Assembly (NCBI RefSeq): GCF_025153525.1
Contig: NZ_JANZNR010000001.1
Coordinates: 837,899-901,898, forward strand
Source of the DNA: Psychroserpens sp. SPM9
GTDB taxonomy: Bacteria > Bacteroidota > Bacteroidia > Flavobacteriales > Flavobacteriaceae
Direction: 5' to 3'
DNA length: 64,000 nucleotides
Below are positions 44,221 through 53,607 of this stretch, in pieces. The notes below the pieces were generated by a model. The model saw nothing but the letters and a program-made list of their open reading frames with translations. It did no database searches and had not been told where the DNA came from. The position numbers and the translations under genes are program-made. Position 1 is the first letter of the stretch, and every line of letters begins with the position of its first letter.

Positions 44221-45790
44221 AACCATCAGAATCGGAACTCGCGATAGTGAATTAGCACTATGGCAAGCCAAAACCGTACAATCACAACTCGAACATTTAG
44301 GTCATAAAACACAACTCGTCCCTGTTAAATCTACAGGAGATATTGTACTCGACAAACCTATTTACGAACTCGGAATTACTGGCGTATTTACCAAAACACT
44401 AGATATCGCAATGCTTAATGGCGAGATTGATATTGCTGTACATTCGCTAAAAGATGTCCCAACTTTATTGCCAAAAGGCATTGTTCAGGCGGCCGTTTTA
44501 AAACGTGGAAATGTTAGAGATTGTTTAGTATTTAAAAACAACGAAGAGTTCTTATCGCAACGAGATGCGGTAATTGCAACCGGAAGTTTACGTCGTAGAG
44601 CACAATGGTTAAATCGTTATCCAACACATACTATCGTTGGCTTGCGTGGTAATGTAAATTCACGCTTGCAAAAATTAGAAGACAACGACTGGAATGGTGC
44701 CATTTTCGCTGCAGCGGGTTTAGGTCGTCTCAATATGAAGCCTGAAGAGAGCTTTAATTTAGAATGGATGATTCCTGCACCTGCGCAAGGCGCTATTATG
44801 ATTACAGCACTCGAAACTGATGAAGAAACGCGAGCTATTTGTGCTGAAATTAATCATGAAGATACTCAAATTGCAACATCTATAGAGCGTGAATTTCTAA
44901 ATCGTTTAGAAGGCGGATGCTCAGCACCCATTGGTGCTTTAGCCTTCGTAAAAGATGAAGAAGTGCATTTTCAAGGCATTTTATTAAGCCTTGATGGAAG
45001 TAAAAAAATAGAAGTCCAACGTACTGTCGCTTTAGGTAAACACGACGAACTCGCCCAGTTTTGTGCCGATTATATTATCGAACGTGGTGGAAAGCGCTTA
45101 ATGGACGATTTAAAAAAATCATCTCAAGCCGTTACTATCTTTTCTACTAAAACTTTAACCGATGATCAAAAACAACTGTTTCATGATGCTGTGGTTTCTG
45201 ATAGTTCCGATTTTATAAAAATCAGCCTCAATCGTATGACGCATAAAGTCTTACGACCAATGCCAAAGAATGTGATTATTAGCAGTAAAAATGCTGTTGA
45301 AGCCTTGCTAACCAACTTTGCGCCTCAAGAATTACAGTTTGAAAACATCTATTGCGTAGGCCGACGAACTAAGCGACTCGTAGAACGTAAAATAGGTCCT
45401 GTAAAACATACCGAAAACAACGCTAAAGCCTTAGCCGAATATTTAGTAGACTATATCGAAGGGACTCAAGTCACCTATTTCTGTAGTGATATACGTTTAG
45501 AGGCCTTACCTAAAATTTTAAAAGACAATCAAATTGAAGTCAATGAAGTAACAGCTTATGAGACTAAATATGATGCTGTTAAAATTAAAGACACTGTAAA
45601 AGGGGTTATGTTTTATAGTCCGTCAACAGTTCAAAGCTACAAACAGGAAAATGAAAATGATGATATTACTGCATTTTGCATAGGAGAAACTACTGCAAAA
45701 GAAGCCCGCAGGCATTTTAAAGATGTAAGAGTTGCTAAAGTTCCAACCGTAGAAAGTGTCATAGCTTTGGTGAACCAGTATTTTGAATAA
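44213..45790 (+). CDS. hemC: hydroxymethylbilane synthase fused to uroporphyrinogen-III synthase
   Basis: 525 aa, longer than HemC alone (about 310). Residues 1-300 are porphobilinogen deaminase: IRIGTRDSELALWQAKTVQ, AVHSLKDVPT, ATGSLRRRAQW, and the cofactor Cys in LEGGCSAPIGA (near 240). Residues 310-525 match uroporphyrinogen-III synthase (NVIISSKNAVEALL ... CVGRRTKRLVE ... FYSPSTVQSY ... CIGETTAKEARR). The chain thus turns four porphobilinogens into uroporphyrinogen III without releasing the unstable bilane. A separate hemD is absent here. Confidence 0.93.
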   Translation: MSKTIRIGTRDSELALWQAKTVQSQLEHLGHKTQLVPVKSTGDIVLDKPIYELGITGVFTKTLDIAMLNGEIDIAVHSLKDVPTLLPKGIVQAAVLKRGNVRDCLVFKNNEEFLSQRDAVIATGSLRRRAQWLNRYPTHTIVGLRGNVNSRLQKLEDNDWNGAIFAAAGLGRLNMKPEESFNLEWMIPAPAQGAIMITALETDEETRAICAEINHEDTQIATSIEREFLNRLEGGCSAPIGALAFVKDEEVHFQGILLSLDGSKKIEVQRTVALGKHDELAQFCADYIIERGGKRLMDDLKKSSQAVTIFSTKTLTDDQKQLFHDAVVSDSSDFIKISLNRMTHKVLRPMPKNVIISSKNAVEALLTNFAPQELQFENIYCVGRRTKRLVERKIGPVKHTENNAKALAEYLVDYIEGTQVTYFCSDIRLEALPKILKDNQIEVNEVTAYETKYDAVKIKDTVKGVMFYSPSTVQSYKQENENDDITAFCIGETTAKEARRHFKDVRVAKVPTVESVIALVNQYFE

Positions 45791-45799
45791 CGAAGCGTC

Positions 45800-45820
45800 A
45801 TGCTGATCTTGATTCAGCAT
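45800..45820. repeat. small hairpin repeat between hemCD and hemE
   Basis: ATGCTGA (45800-45806) pairs with TCAGCAT (45814-45820) in the context GTCATGCTGATCTTGATTC. It resembles a short dispersed repeat common in Bacteroidota genomes. It may attenuate transcription between the genes. Confidence 0.4.
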
Positions 45821-45867
45821 CACCTAATAATTAATCCGATTCCAGAATTTTAAAGGAATAAAAAACA

Positions 45868-46893
45868 ATGATTAAAAACGATTTATTTTTAAGAGCACTA
45901 AAAGGAGAAACCGTAGAGCGTCCACCAGTTTGGATGATGCGTCAAGCTGGTCGTTACCTTCCAGAATTTATGGAAATCAAAGCAAAGTATGATTTTTTCA
46001 CGCGTTGCCAAACACCTGAACTTGCCAGTGAAATTACCGTACAACCAATTCGTCGTTATGGGATGGATGCTGCTATTTTATTTAGCGATATTTTGGTCAT
46101 TCCGCAAGCCATGAATATTGAAGTCCAGATGAAACCTAATTTTGGACCTTATTTACCAAATCCGGTTCGCTCTCAAAAGGACGTCGACAATGTTATAGTT
46201 CCCGATGTTAAAGAAGCTTTAAACTATGTGTATCAAGCCATTAAAGCCACTAAAGAAAAATTAAACGACGAGATTCCGTTAATCGGATTTGCAGGTTCGC
46301 CGTGGACGATTTTATGTTACTGCGTGCAAGGTCAAGGCTCTAAAAATTTTGATAAAGCTAAAGAGTTTTGCTTTACAAACCCTGTGGCGGCACATCAATT
46401 ATTGCAAAAAATCACTGATACTACCATTGCTTACTTAAAAGAGAAAGTAAAAGCAGGATGTAATGCCGTTCAGGTGTTCGATTCTTGGGGAGGCATGTTA
46501 TCGCCAGTCGATTATCAGGAGTTTTCATGGCAATACATTCAACAAATTATTGATGCGTTAAAAGCCGATGCGCCTGTGATTGCCTTCGGAAAAGGCTGCT
46601 GGTTTGCATTAGATACCATGGCAAAATCTGGTGCTTCTGCTTTGGGTATCGACTGGACCTGCTCTGCTAAGAACGCACGTTATTTAACTGGCGGAAACAT
46701 TACTTTACAAGGTAATTTTGACCCGACACGTTTATTTTCTCCGCCTTCAGACATTAAAAAAATGGTCCACCAAATGATTAATGATTTTGGTAAAGACAGA
46801 TATATTGTAAATTTAGGTCATGGTATTTTACCTAATATTCCGTTAGATCACGCCAAGGCATTTATTGATGCTGTAAAAGAATATAAGGTATAA
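45868..46893 (+). CDS. hemE: uroporphyrinogen decarboxylase
   Basis: 341 aa. It removes four carboxyl groups from uroporphyrinogen III to give coproporphyrinogen III. The signature [16 protein letters not shown] (near 20-35) holds the substrate-binding Arg residues. [15 protein letters not shown] holds the catalytic Asp, and [12 protein letters not shown] and the C-terminal [11 protein letters not shown] are also conserved. It is third in the hem cluster, and a purine-rich ribosome site (AAAGGAATAA) precedes the ATG. Confidence 0.97.
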   Translation: MIKNDLFLRALKGETVERPPVWMMRQAGRYLPEFMEIKAKYDFFTRCQTPELASEITVQPIRRYGMDAAILFSDILVIPQAMNIEVQMKPNFGPYLPNPVRSQKDVDNVIVPDVKEALNYVYQAIKATKEKLNDEIPLIGFAGSPWTILCYCVQGQGSKNFDKAKEFCFTNPVAAHQLLQKITDTTIAYLKEKVKAGCNAVQVFDSWGGMLSPVDYQEFSWQYIQQIIDALKADAPVIAFGKGCWFALDTMAKSGASALGIDWTCSAKNARYLTGGNITLQGNFDPTRLFSPPSDIKKMVHQMINDFGKDRYIVNLGHGILPNIPLDHAKAFIDAVKEYKV

Positions 46894-46899
46894 GTTGCT

Positions 46900-46974
46900 G
46901 GGCGTTACCTAAAGGTCGCGCTCTCACCAGTCGCTATCAAAGATGAGCTCCAACAAAGGCTCCATCGCTAACGC
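46900..46974. repeat. GC-richer dispersed-repeat-like segment downstream of hemE
   Basis: From GGGCGTTACC to TCGCTAACGC the base composition is clearly richer in GC than the flanks. The end motifs GGCGTTA and TAACGC are partly inverted. The pattern resembles a non-coding repeat found in many flavobacterial intergenic regions; identification is from memory only. Confidence 0.35.
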
Positions 46975-47034
46975 AAAATTGAGATACAATGATTACTTTA
47001 GTCCTTATTAAAAAACAGACCTAATTAAAGTGTT

Positions 47035-47802
47035 ATGATAAAAAACATTCTAAAAGGCATCCAGGCGTATTCAGGAGCTTTGGCATTAATTTCAAAATTA
47101 AAGCTTTGGAAATACTTTTTTATTCCTATCATCATTAGTATCATCACTGCAACTATCATTGGTTTATCTGCCTATGGTTTATCAGATAACCTAGGTCGAT
47201 TTTTAGCCAAAATATGGATCTGGGATTGGGGAAAAGAAACTTTCACATCCATTACAAGTGTGATTGGAGGCATCATCATTATTGCTATTGGTTTGATTCT
47301 CTACAAACACATCATTATGGCATTGTCTGCGCCATTTATGAGTCCGGTATCCGAAAAAATAGAAGCCCATCTTACTGGTATAGAAAAACACCATCACAGA
47401 AACACCTCGTTTAAAGAGCAACTCTGGAGAGGGATTAGAATTAATATGCGAAATTTAGGCAAAGAACTACTCATCACATTCCCTATTTTACTCTTAAAAT
47501 TTATTCCTGTAATCAATATTTTTTCCACAGTTTTATTGTTTTTAGTTCAGGCGTACTATGCTGGTTTTGGGAATATGGATTATACACTAGAACGTCATTT
47601 TAAATATAGAGAAAGTATTCAGTTTGTGAGAAAACACAGAGGGATTGCCATAGGAAATGGCATCGTATTTATGCTTTTTTTATTAATTCCGGTTATAGGC
47701 GTAATTTTAGTATTACCAATGAGTGTTACTGCAGCCTCATTAAAAACGGTAAACCTGCTCAAAGACGACCAACTGTTAGGTGGTCATAAAACCTTGGTGT
47801 AG
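47035..47802 (+). CDS. EI24/CysZ-like membrane protein
   Basis: 255 aa with about five to six membrane helices and the EI24-family layout: IKNILKGIQAYSGALALISK at the start, YKHIIMALSAPFMSPVSEKI in the middle, and IPVIGVILVLPMSVTAAS near the end. CysZ members move sulphate. Flavobacterial homologues beside hem genes have no assigned substrate. Its place inside the haem cluster suggests a membrane or transport role linked to it, which is inference. Confidence 0.8.
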   Translation: MIKNILKGIQAYSGALALISKLKLWKYFFIPIIISIITATIIGLSAYGLSDNLGRFLAKIWIWDWGKETFTSITSVIGGIIIIAIGLILYKHIIMALSAPFMSPVSEKIEAHLTGIEKHHHRNTSFKEQLWRGIRINMRNLGKELLITFPILLLKFIPVINIFSTVLLFLVQAYYAGFGNMDYTLERHFKYRESIQFVRKHRGIAIGNGIVFMLFLLIPVIGVILVLPMSVTAASLKTVNLLKDDQLLGGHKTLV

Positions 47803-47803
47803 A

Positions 47804-48343
47804 ATGATACAGTTCGACGGTTTTGAAATCAACCCTATTCACAGTGGTGATGCCTGGAAACTTTGTGATTTTATGGTAGTCAATGAAGACCGTTTAAAAC
47901 GCTATTTCCCAAAAACCTTAGAACAAAATTTAAATCCGACACTCTCTCAATTTTTTGTTGAAAAAAAAGTCAAAGCCTTTGAGACTAAATCAGAGTTTTT
48001 GTTCACGCTAAAAAAATCGGAAACACGTGAGCTTGCCGGACTCATATACATCAAAGAAATCGATTTAGACAACAAGCAAGGAGAATTTGCCTATTGCATT
48101 GGGTATCCGTTTGAAGGGCAAGGCTTAACATCAAAATCAATAGAGGCTTTATCGCAATATGCCTTTGAAACCATAGGTTTAAACAGGCTTCAAATTATTG
48201 TACACAAAGACAATATCCCAAGTGTTAAAGTTGCTAAAAAGAATGCTTTCAAATGGCAAAACACTTTAAAAAACGAATATACACCTCCAGGCGAACAGCC
48301 CTTGGATATGGAACTATATGAACTATACAAAAATGAAAGATAA
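47804..48343 (+). CDS. GNAT-family N-acetyltransferase (RimJ/RimL-like)
   Basis: 179 aa from ATG 47804 (MIQFDGFEINPIHSGD). An in-frame ATG at 47780 lies inside the previous gene and is less likely. The fold motifs are present: ELAGLIYIKEID, the acetyl-CoA loop YPFEGQGLTSKSIEALSQYA, and NRLQIIVHKDNIPSVKVAKK. It would acetylate an amino group on a protein or small molecule; target unknown. It overlaps hemF slightly, so it is translated within the hem message. Confidence 0.88.
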   Translation: MIQFDGFEINPIHSGDAWKLCDFMVVNEDRLKRYFPKTLEQNLNPTLSQFFVEKKVKAFETKSEFLFTLKKSETRELAGLIYIKEIDLDNKQGEFAYCIGYPFEGQGLTSKSIEALSQYAFETIGLNRLQIIVHKDNIPSVKVAKKNAFKWQNTLKNEYTPPGEQPLDMELYELYKNER

Positions 48344-49235
48344 ATTTTTCAACTACATACACGACTTACAAGATACCATCACTTCAAAGCTGGAAGCCAT
48401 TGATGGTAAAGCGACATTTCAAGAAGATCTCTGGAAACGCCCCGAAGGTGGTGGCGGAAGAACTCGTGTCATAGAAAATGGTAATGTTTTTGAAAAAGGC
48501 GGAGTTAATATTTCTGGGGTTCATGGAAAACTTCCTGAGTCTATGCAAGCTTATTTTGGTGTTAAGGATGCCGATTTTTTTGCCTGCGGACTAAGTCTTG
48601 TTCTACATCCTAAAAACCCAATGGTACCAACTGTTCACGCCAACTGGCGCTATTTTGAAATGTATGATCAAGCGGGTAATATTGTAGATCAATGGTTTGG
48701 TGGCGGACAAGATTTAACGCCTTATTATCTGTTTGAAGACGATGCTAAACATTTTCATCAAACCTGTAAGACTGCTTGCGATAAACACCACCCAGAATTT
48801 TATCATAATTATAAAGCGCGTTGCGACGATTATTTTTACAATGCCCACAGAAATGAAGGTCGTGGTGTTGGTGGTTTGTTTTTCGACTATTGCAAACAAA
48901 CCGATGCGATGAGCATGCAAAACTGGTACGACTTTGTCACCGAAGTTGGTAACAGTTTTTTAGAAGCCTATGTACCCATTGTAGAAAAAAGAAAAGATTT
49001 AGACTACACCAAAGCGCAACGGGATTGGCAAGAAATTAGACGTGGTCGTTATGTAGAGTTTAATCTCGTTCATGATAAAGGCACGCTTTTCGGATTAAAA
49101 ACCAACGGCCGTATTGAAAGTATTTTGATGAGTTTACCGCCTCATGTACAATGGGTTTATGACCATCATCCAGAAAAAGGCAGCGACGAAGAAAAATTAA
49201 TAAACGTATTACAAAACCCTATTGATTGGGTTTAA
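48333..49235 (+). CDS. hemF: oxygen-dependent coproporphyrinogen III oxidase
   Basis: 300 aa from MKDKFF at 48333. An ATG five codons earlier (48318) is possible but weaker. It decarboxylates coproporphyrinogen III to protoporphyrinogen IX using O2. Conserved stretches are RPEGGGGRTRVIENGNVFEK, FFACGLSLVLHPKNP, PTVHANWRYFEMYD and WFGGGQDLTPYYLFEDD; the His residues in these bind substrate and metal. The oxygen-dependent form indicates aerobic life. No oxygen-independent HemN is seen in the window. Confidence 0.96.
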   Translation: MKDKFFNYIHDLQDTITSKLEAIDGKATFQEDLWKRPEGGGGRTRVIENGNVFEKGGVNISGVHGKLPESMQAYFGVKDADFFACGLSLVLHPKNPMVPTVHANWRYFEMYDQAGNIVDQWFGGGQDLTPYYLFEDDAKHFHQTCKTACDKHHPEFYHNYKARCDDYFYNAHRNEGRGVGGLFFDYCKQTDAMSMQNWYDFVTEVGNSFLEAYVPIVEKRKDLDYTKAQRDWQEIRRGRYVEFNLVHDKGTLFGLKTNGRIESILMSLPPHVQWVYDHHPEKGSDEEKLINVLQNPIDWV

Positions 49236-49256
49236 GACACTAAAAAATATACTACT

Positions 49257-50246
49257 ATGTTTCCACTTAGACGAAACCGAAGATTAAGAACCAATGAAGC
49301 GATTAGAAGCTTAGTTCGTGAGACGATTATTACACCTAATGATTTTCTTGTGCCACTTTTTGTCGTTGAAGGAAAAGGCGTTAAGCAAGAAATTCCATCG
49401 ATGCCAAACTATTATCGATTTAGCCTTGATTTATTAGAACACGAAGTCAAAGAGTTATGGGCATTAGGTTTAAAATCGGTATTGCTCTTCGTAAAAGTAC
49501 CAGACCAATTAAAAGACAATAAAGGTACTGAAGCTCTAAATCCTGACGGACTCATGCAACGCGCCATAAAAACCGTAAAAAATGTGTGTCCGCAAATGCT
49601 GGTCATGACCGATGTCGCACTTGATCCTTATTCATCTTATGGTCACGATGGCATTATTCAAAACGGTATTATAGTCAACGACGATACCGTCGATGTCTTA
49701 GTAGAAATGAGCCTATCTCATGCTCAGGCTGGTGCCGATTTTGTCGCACCAAGCGATATGATGGATGGTCGTATTTTAGCCATTCGGGAAGCCTTAGAAG
49801 ACGATGGATTTACCGATACTGGAATTATGAGCTATTCGGCAAAATATGCCTCAGCATTTTATGGTCCGTTTCGTGATGCTTTAGATTCTGCGCCTGCAGA
49901 TGTGAAAGATATTCCGAAGGATAAAAAAACCTATCAAATGGATTTTGCTAACCGCTTTGAGGCTTTAAAAGAAACTGAAATGGATATCGATGAAGGTGCT
50001 GATATTGTGATGGTAAAACCAGGTTTATGCTATTTAGATATTGTTCGCGAAATAAAAAATGAAGTCGATGTTCCTGTGGCTGTTTATCAGGTTTCTGGAG
50101 AGTATGCCATGCTTAAAGCAGCCGCCGAAAAAGGCTGGTTAAACCATGACGCCGTGATGCTCGAACAGATTACGGCTATTAAACGTGCTGGTGCAGATGT
50201 GATTGCAAGTTATTTTGCTAAGGATGTTGTAAAATTATTATCGTAA
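49257..50246 (+). CDS. hemB: delta-aminolevulinic acid dehydratase (porphobilinogen synthase)
   Basis: 329 aa. It joins two 5-aminolevulinates to porphobilinogen. The two Schiff-base lysines lie in MSYSAKYASAFYGPFRDA (near 198) and DIVMVKPGLCYLDI (near 252). FVAPSDMMDGRILAIREAL is also diagnostic. Motif TDVALDPYSSYGHDG lacks the Cys cluster of zinc enzymes, so it is probably the magnesium type. It ends the hem cluster, 21 nt after hemF. Confidence 0.97.
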   Translation: MFPLRRNRRLRTNEAIRSLVRETIITPNDFLVPLFVVEGKGVKQEIPSMPNYYRFSLDLLEHEVKELWALGLKSVLLFVKVPDQLKDNKGTEALNPDGLMQRAIKTVKNVCPQMLVMTDVALDPYSSYGHDGIIQNGIIVNDDTVDVLVEMSLSHAQAGADFVAPSDMMDGRILAIREALEDDGFTDTGIMSYSAKYASAFYGPFRDALDSAPADVKDIPKDKKTYQMDFANRFEALKETEMDIDEGADIVMVKPGLCYLDIVREIKNEVDVPVAVYQVSGEYAMLKAAAEKGWLNHDAVMLEQITAIKRAGADVIASYFAKDVVKLLS

Positions 50247-50275
50247 ATTCGTAGTTATAAAATTCAAAAAAATCC

Positions 50276-51403
50276 ATGGGATTACTCATATTTTACGCCA
50301 TTATTTCCATTTTCTTTTCCTTTTTATGTTCCATTCTAGAAGCTGTTCTTCTAAGTGTAACGCCTACATTTCTCAATTTAAAGAAAAGTGAAGGTAAAGC
50401 CTATGCCGAAGACTTAGAGCTATTAAAAAAGGATGTTGATCGCCCACTTATTGCGATTCTGACTCTAAATACAATCGCACATACTGTGGGAGCGATTTTA
50501 GTTGGTGTACAAGCAAAAGTGGCTTATGCAGAACTCTACGGAACCACCTCAAGAAGTATTTTTGGTGTCAAGTTCACAGAAGATTTAATGGTTGGTGTTG
50601 TGTCAACAATCATGACGATTCTTATTTTAGTGGCTTCGGAAATTATCCCAAAAACCATCGGCGCCACCTACTGGAAACAACTAGCTAATTTTACTACCAA
50701 AGCCTTAAATGTTTTAATCTTTCCGTTAAAATGGACCGGAATTCTTTGGATTCTTCAACTTACTACCAAGTTAATTGGCGGTAAAGGTCATGGCAGTGTG
50801 TTAAGCCGTGAAGGTTTTTTAGTTATGGCAGATATGGCACATGAGGAAGGCGTATTTCAGGAAAATGAAAGTAAAATTATCAAAAACCTGCTCACCTTTA
50901 AAGAGGTCTTTGCTAAAGATATCATGACTCCAAGAACAGTCATGAAAGCTGAAGATGAAAACACAACTGTTGAAGATTTTTTCAAAAAGAATATGAACCT
51001 TCGATTTTCACGAATTCCTATTTATTCTGATAATCCAGATAATATTAAAGGTCTGGTTTTAAAAGATGAGATTTTTAAGGAAATGGCTTTAGATAATGGA
51101 ACTAAAAAGCTGTCAGAATTAAAGCGTCACATTATCGTTGTAGATCGCAACTTAGCCATTCCTAAATTATTCGAGCAATTGGTAGAAACGCGTAATCACA
51201 TGGCACTTGTGGTTGATGAATATGGCTCAGTAAGTGGCTTGGTGACTATGGAAGATGTGATTGAAACTTTACTCGGATTAGAAATCATGGATGAAAGTGA
51301 TAATGTCACAGATCTTCAATATATGGCTAGAAAAAGCTGGGAGACACGAGCTAAAAAATTAGGAATTCTGGACGCTAACACTTCTGAAGACAACAACCAA
51401 TAA
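50276..51403 (+). CDS. DUF21/CBS membrane protein (CNNM/hemolysin-type)
   Basis: 375 aa. An N-terminal DUF21 (CNNM) domain with four membrane helices (1-170) is followed by a pair of CBS domains (about 210-330; AKDIMTPRTVMKAEDENTTV and NHMALVVDEYGSVSGLVTME). The C-terminal CorC_HlyC domain of many relatives is missing. Members are thought to export Mg2+ or Co2+ or to sense nucleotides. The name hemolysin is historical. The stop overlaps the next ATG. Confidence 0.9.
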   Translation: MGLLIFYAIISIFFSFLCSILEAVLLSVTPTFLNLKKSEGKAYAEDLELLKKDVDRPLIAILTLNTIAHTVGAILVGVQAKVAYAELYGTTSRSIFGVKFTEDLMVGVVSTIMTILILVASEIIPKTIGATYWKQLANFTTKALNVLIFPLKWTGILWILQLTTKLIGGKGHGSVLSREGFLVMADMAHEEGVFQENESKIIKNLLTFKEVFAKDIMTPRTVMKAEDENTTVEDFFKKNMNLRFSRIPIYSDNPDNIKGLVLKDEIFKEMALDNGTKKLSELKRHIIVVDRNLAIPKLFEQLVETRNHMALVVDEYGSVSGLVTMEDVIETLLGLEIMDESDNVTDLQYMARKSWETRAKKLGILDANTSEDNNQ

Positions 51404-51876
51404 TGGAAACTTGCATCATCAATTCGCCTCTTGGGTTTACCAAAATTATTGGTGATGAAGATGGTATTTGCCAAGTTACTGTATTAAATTCTGAAGAAAA
51501 AGAAACCGATATTATTCCTGATGAATTGGAAGATTGTGCTATTCAGCTACAGGAATATTTTGAAGGTTCACGCACTAAGTTTGATTTAAAATTAAATCCG
51601 CAAGGCACTGAATTTCAAAAATTAATATGGACCCTTTTGGAGGAGATTCCCTACGGAAAAACAGTCTCTTATCTGCAATTATCAAAACGATTAGGTGATG
51701 TCAAGGCGATTAGAGCCGTCGCTAATGCTAATGGTAAAAACCCTTTATGGATTATAGTGCCTTGTCATCGTGTTATTGGTAGTGACGGAAGCCTTACAGG
51801 ATATGCTGGAGGATTACACAGAAAGCAGTGGTTGCTAGAACATGAAAGCCCTTATAAACAACAATCTTTATTTTAA
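51403..51876 (+). CDS. ogt: methylated-DNA-protein-cysteine methyltransferase
   Basis: 157 aa. It repairs O6-alkylguanine by a one-time transfer of the alkyl group to its own Cys. The active site is IIVPCHRVIGSDGSLTGYAG (near 123-142). The winged helix reads GTEFQKLIWTLLEEIPYGKT, and the Arg finger is AIRAVANANGKNP. It lacks an Ada N-terminal domain. It overlaps both neighbours by TAATG junctions, so it is translationally coupled. Confidence 0.95.
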   Translation: METCIINSPLGFTKIIGDEDGICQVTVLNSEEKETDIIPDELEDCAIQLQEYFEGSRTKFDLKLNPQGTEFQKLIWTLLEEIPYGKTVSYLQLSKRLGDVKAIRAVANANGKNPLWIIVPCHRVIGSDGSLTGYAGGLHRKQWLLEHESPYKQQSLF

Positions 51877-52391
51877 TGTATAGATACTTAAGTCAAGTAT
51901 TAAAACGTTTTGTTAAGCCTTCAACTTTATTTAAATATGGCTTTAACTGGTCGCCAATGTATAGGCGAACCACAGCTAAATTAATTGAAGTTAGCGACGA
52001 TTTACACAAAGTGGTCATCACGATGAAACCTCAGTGGAAAAACCGGAATTTTGTAGGTTCTATATTTGGAGGAAGCATGTTATCGGCAACCGACCCAATT
52101 TACATGATCCAGCTTATACAAATCTTAGGTGATGATTATGTTGTTTGGGACAAATCTGTGGAAGCACGCTATAAACGACCTGCTAAAAGCAAAATATTTG
52201 GTGTCTTTGTGTTTTCCGAAGAAGACATTCAACAAATAAAACAAGATGTAGCTCTAAACCATGAAATTGATCTTGTTAAAACGATGAGTCTCGTGGATAG
52301 CAACCAAAATAATATTGCTACTTTTAAGAAAACAATTTATATCGCAGACAAGCAATTTTACAAGGAAAAATTAAAACAACGTCGTACATAA
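51876..52391 (+). CDS. DUF4442 hot-dog-fold protein
   Basis: 171 aa. A hot-dog-like core (NFVGSIFGGSMLSATDPIYM ... VVWDKSVEARYKRPAKSKIF) matches the DUF4442 family, related to tetrameric acyl-CoA thioesterases. A catalytic pair cannot be assigned with confidence. It is likely a thioesterase or acyl-binding protein. Coupled to ogt by a TAATG overlap. Confidence 0.8.
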   Translation: MYRYLSQVLKRFVKPSTLFKYGFNWSPMYRRTTAKLIEVSDDLHKVVITMKPQWKNRNFVGSIFGGSMLSATDPIYMIQLIQILGDDYVVWDKSVEARYKRPAKSKIFGVFVFSEEDIQQIKQDVALNHEIDLVKTMSLVDSNQNNIATFKKTIYIADKQFYKEKLKQRRT

Positions 52392-52407
52392 ATACAATGA
52401 AATACTA

Positions 52408-53562
52408 ATGAAATTTTTAAAAAAATTCTTCAAATGGACATTAGGCATTATCGCCTTATTGGTGTTACTCTTATATATTTTTGATTACGGTTATATCTTA
52501 AGAGGTGTCCGTGTGGTCTATTTTACAGGACATGACACAGCATTTATCGATGACTACCCGTATTTTGAAAACGATACCATTAGCAAAGGAGCCACTACAG
52601 ATGAATGGGCTAATCATAAAAATTACAATTCGGTAACAGTAACACCAGCCTTAGAAAAAGCAAATCAAGATTGGGGAACCATAGCCTATGTGATTATTAA
52701 AAATGATAGTATTTGGTTTGAAACTTATTATGATGGTTTTGATGATACCTCAAAAACCAATTCATTTTCGATGGCAAAAAGTTATACCTCAGGCTTATTA
52801 GGAAAAGCTATTATGGATGGCTATATCGAGAGTCTAGACCAACCGCTTAGTGATTTTTTCCCAGAATACAGCTATGCAAAAACTACTGTTGGTGACTTGT
52901 CGTCTATGGCATCTGGATTGGATTGGGTAGAGCATTATACGAGTCCGTTTTCAGTGACAGCCAGAGCAAATTATGATGATGATTTAGCTGAAACCATTTT
53001 AAATCAAAAAGTCGTAAAAACACCTGGAGTTGCATTTGAATACTTGAGTGGCAGCACCCAATTACTGGGAATGGTCATCGAAAAAGCTACAGGAAAAACA
53101 CTTTCAAATTATCTTTCTGAAAGCTTCTGGAAACCTTTAGGATCGTCGGAAGATGCACTTTGGCAGTTAGATGACGAGGACAACAGACTGGCTAAAGCAT
53201 TTTGTTGTATCGCTAGTAATGCTAAAGATTTTGCCCGATTTGGAAAGTTGTATAAAGATCATGGACAATGGAACGGACAACAATTATTAGATTCTGCATT
53301 TGTGGCAAAATCCGTTACACCACGATTTCCTGAAAGTCCAGAATATGGCTATGGTTGGTGGCTTAAAGACATGGGAGACAAAAGTTTTTTTATGATGCGA
53401 GGACACCTAGGCCAATACGTTATTGTTGAGCCGGATGACAATGTTATTATCGTTAGATTAGGACATCGAAAATCGCCAGATAACAATACACATACATTTA
53501 GTAACGATATTTCTTTGTATATTGAAGAAGCTTACAAGATGTTAGGCACACCTATCAATTAA
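52408..53562 (+). CDS. membrane-anchored serine hydrolase (beta-lactamase family)
   Basis: 384 aa with one N-terminal membrane helix (about 12-30). The class C beta-lactamase/esterase fold has the SxxK motif in SFSMAKSYTSGLLGKAIM (near 121), the Tyr motif in FEYLSGSTQLLGMVIE (near 212), and HLG in MMRGHLGQYV (near 331) in place of KTG. A Cys pair (FCCIAS) lies near 270. It probably cleaves esters or peptides in the periplasm; it need not confer resistance. It follows the DUF4442 gene by 16 nt. Confidence 0.88.
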   Translation: MKFLKKFFKWTLGIIALLVLLLYIFDYGYILRGVRVVYFTGHDTAFIDDYPYFENDTISKGATTDEWANHKNYNSVTVTPALEKANQDWGTIAYVIIKNDSIWFETYYDGFDDTSKTNSFSMAKSYTSGLLGKAIMDGYIESLDQPLSDFFPEYSYAKTTVGDLSSMASGLDWVEHYTSPFSVTARANYDDDLAETILNQKVVKTPGVAFEYLSGSTQLLGMVIEKATGKTLSNYLSESFWKPLGSSEDALWQLDDEDNRLAKAFCCIASNAKDFARFGKLYKDHGQWNGQQLLDSAFVAKSVTPRFPESPEYGYGWWLKDMGDKSFFMMRGHLGQYVIVEPDDNVIIVRLGHRKSPDNNTHTFSNDISLYIEEAYKMLGTPIN

Positions 53563-53607
53563 ATATAAATCTCTAACCATTAGAATGACTTAAAATCTTT
53601 TTCACTC

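Noticed and set aside
52408..53562. Antibiotic-resistance beta-lactamase
   Set aside because: It has the SxxK fold but HLG instead of KTG and a membrane anchor. The family is dominated by esterases and peptidases, so no resistance role is claimed.
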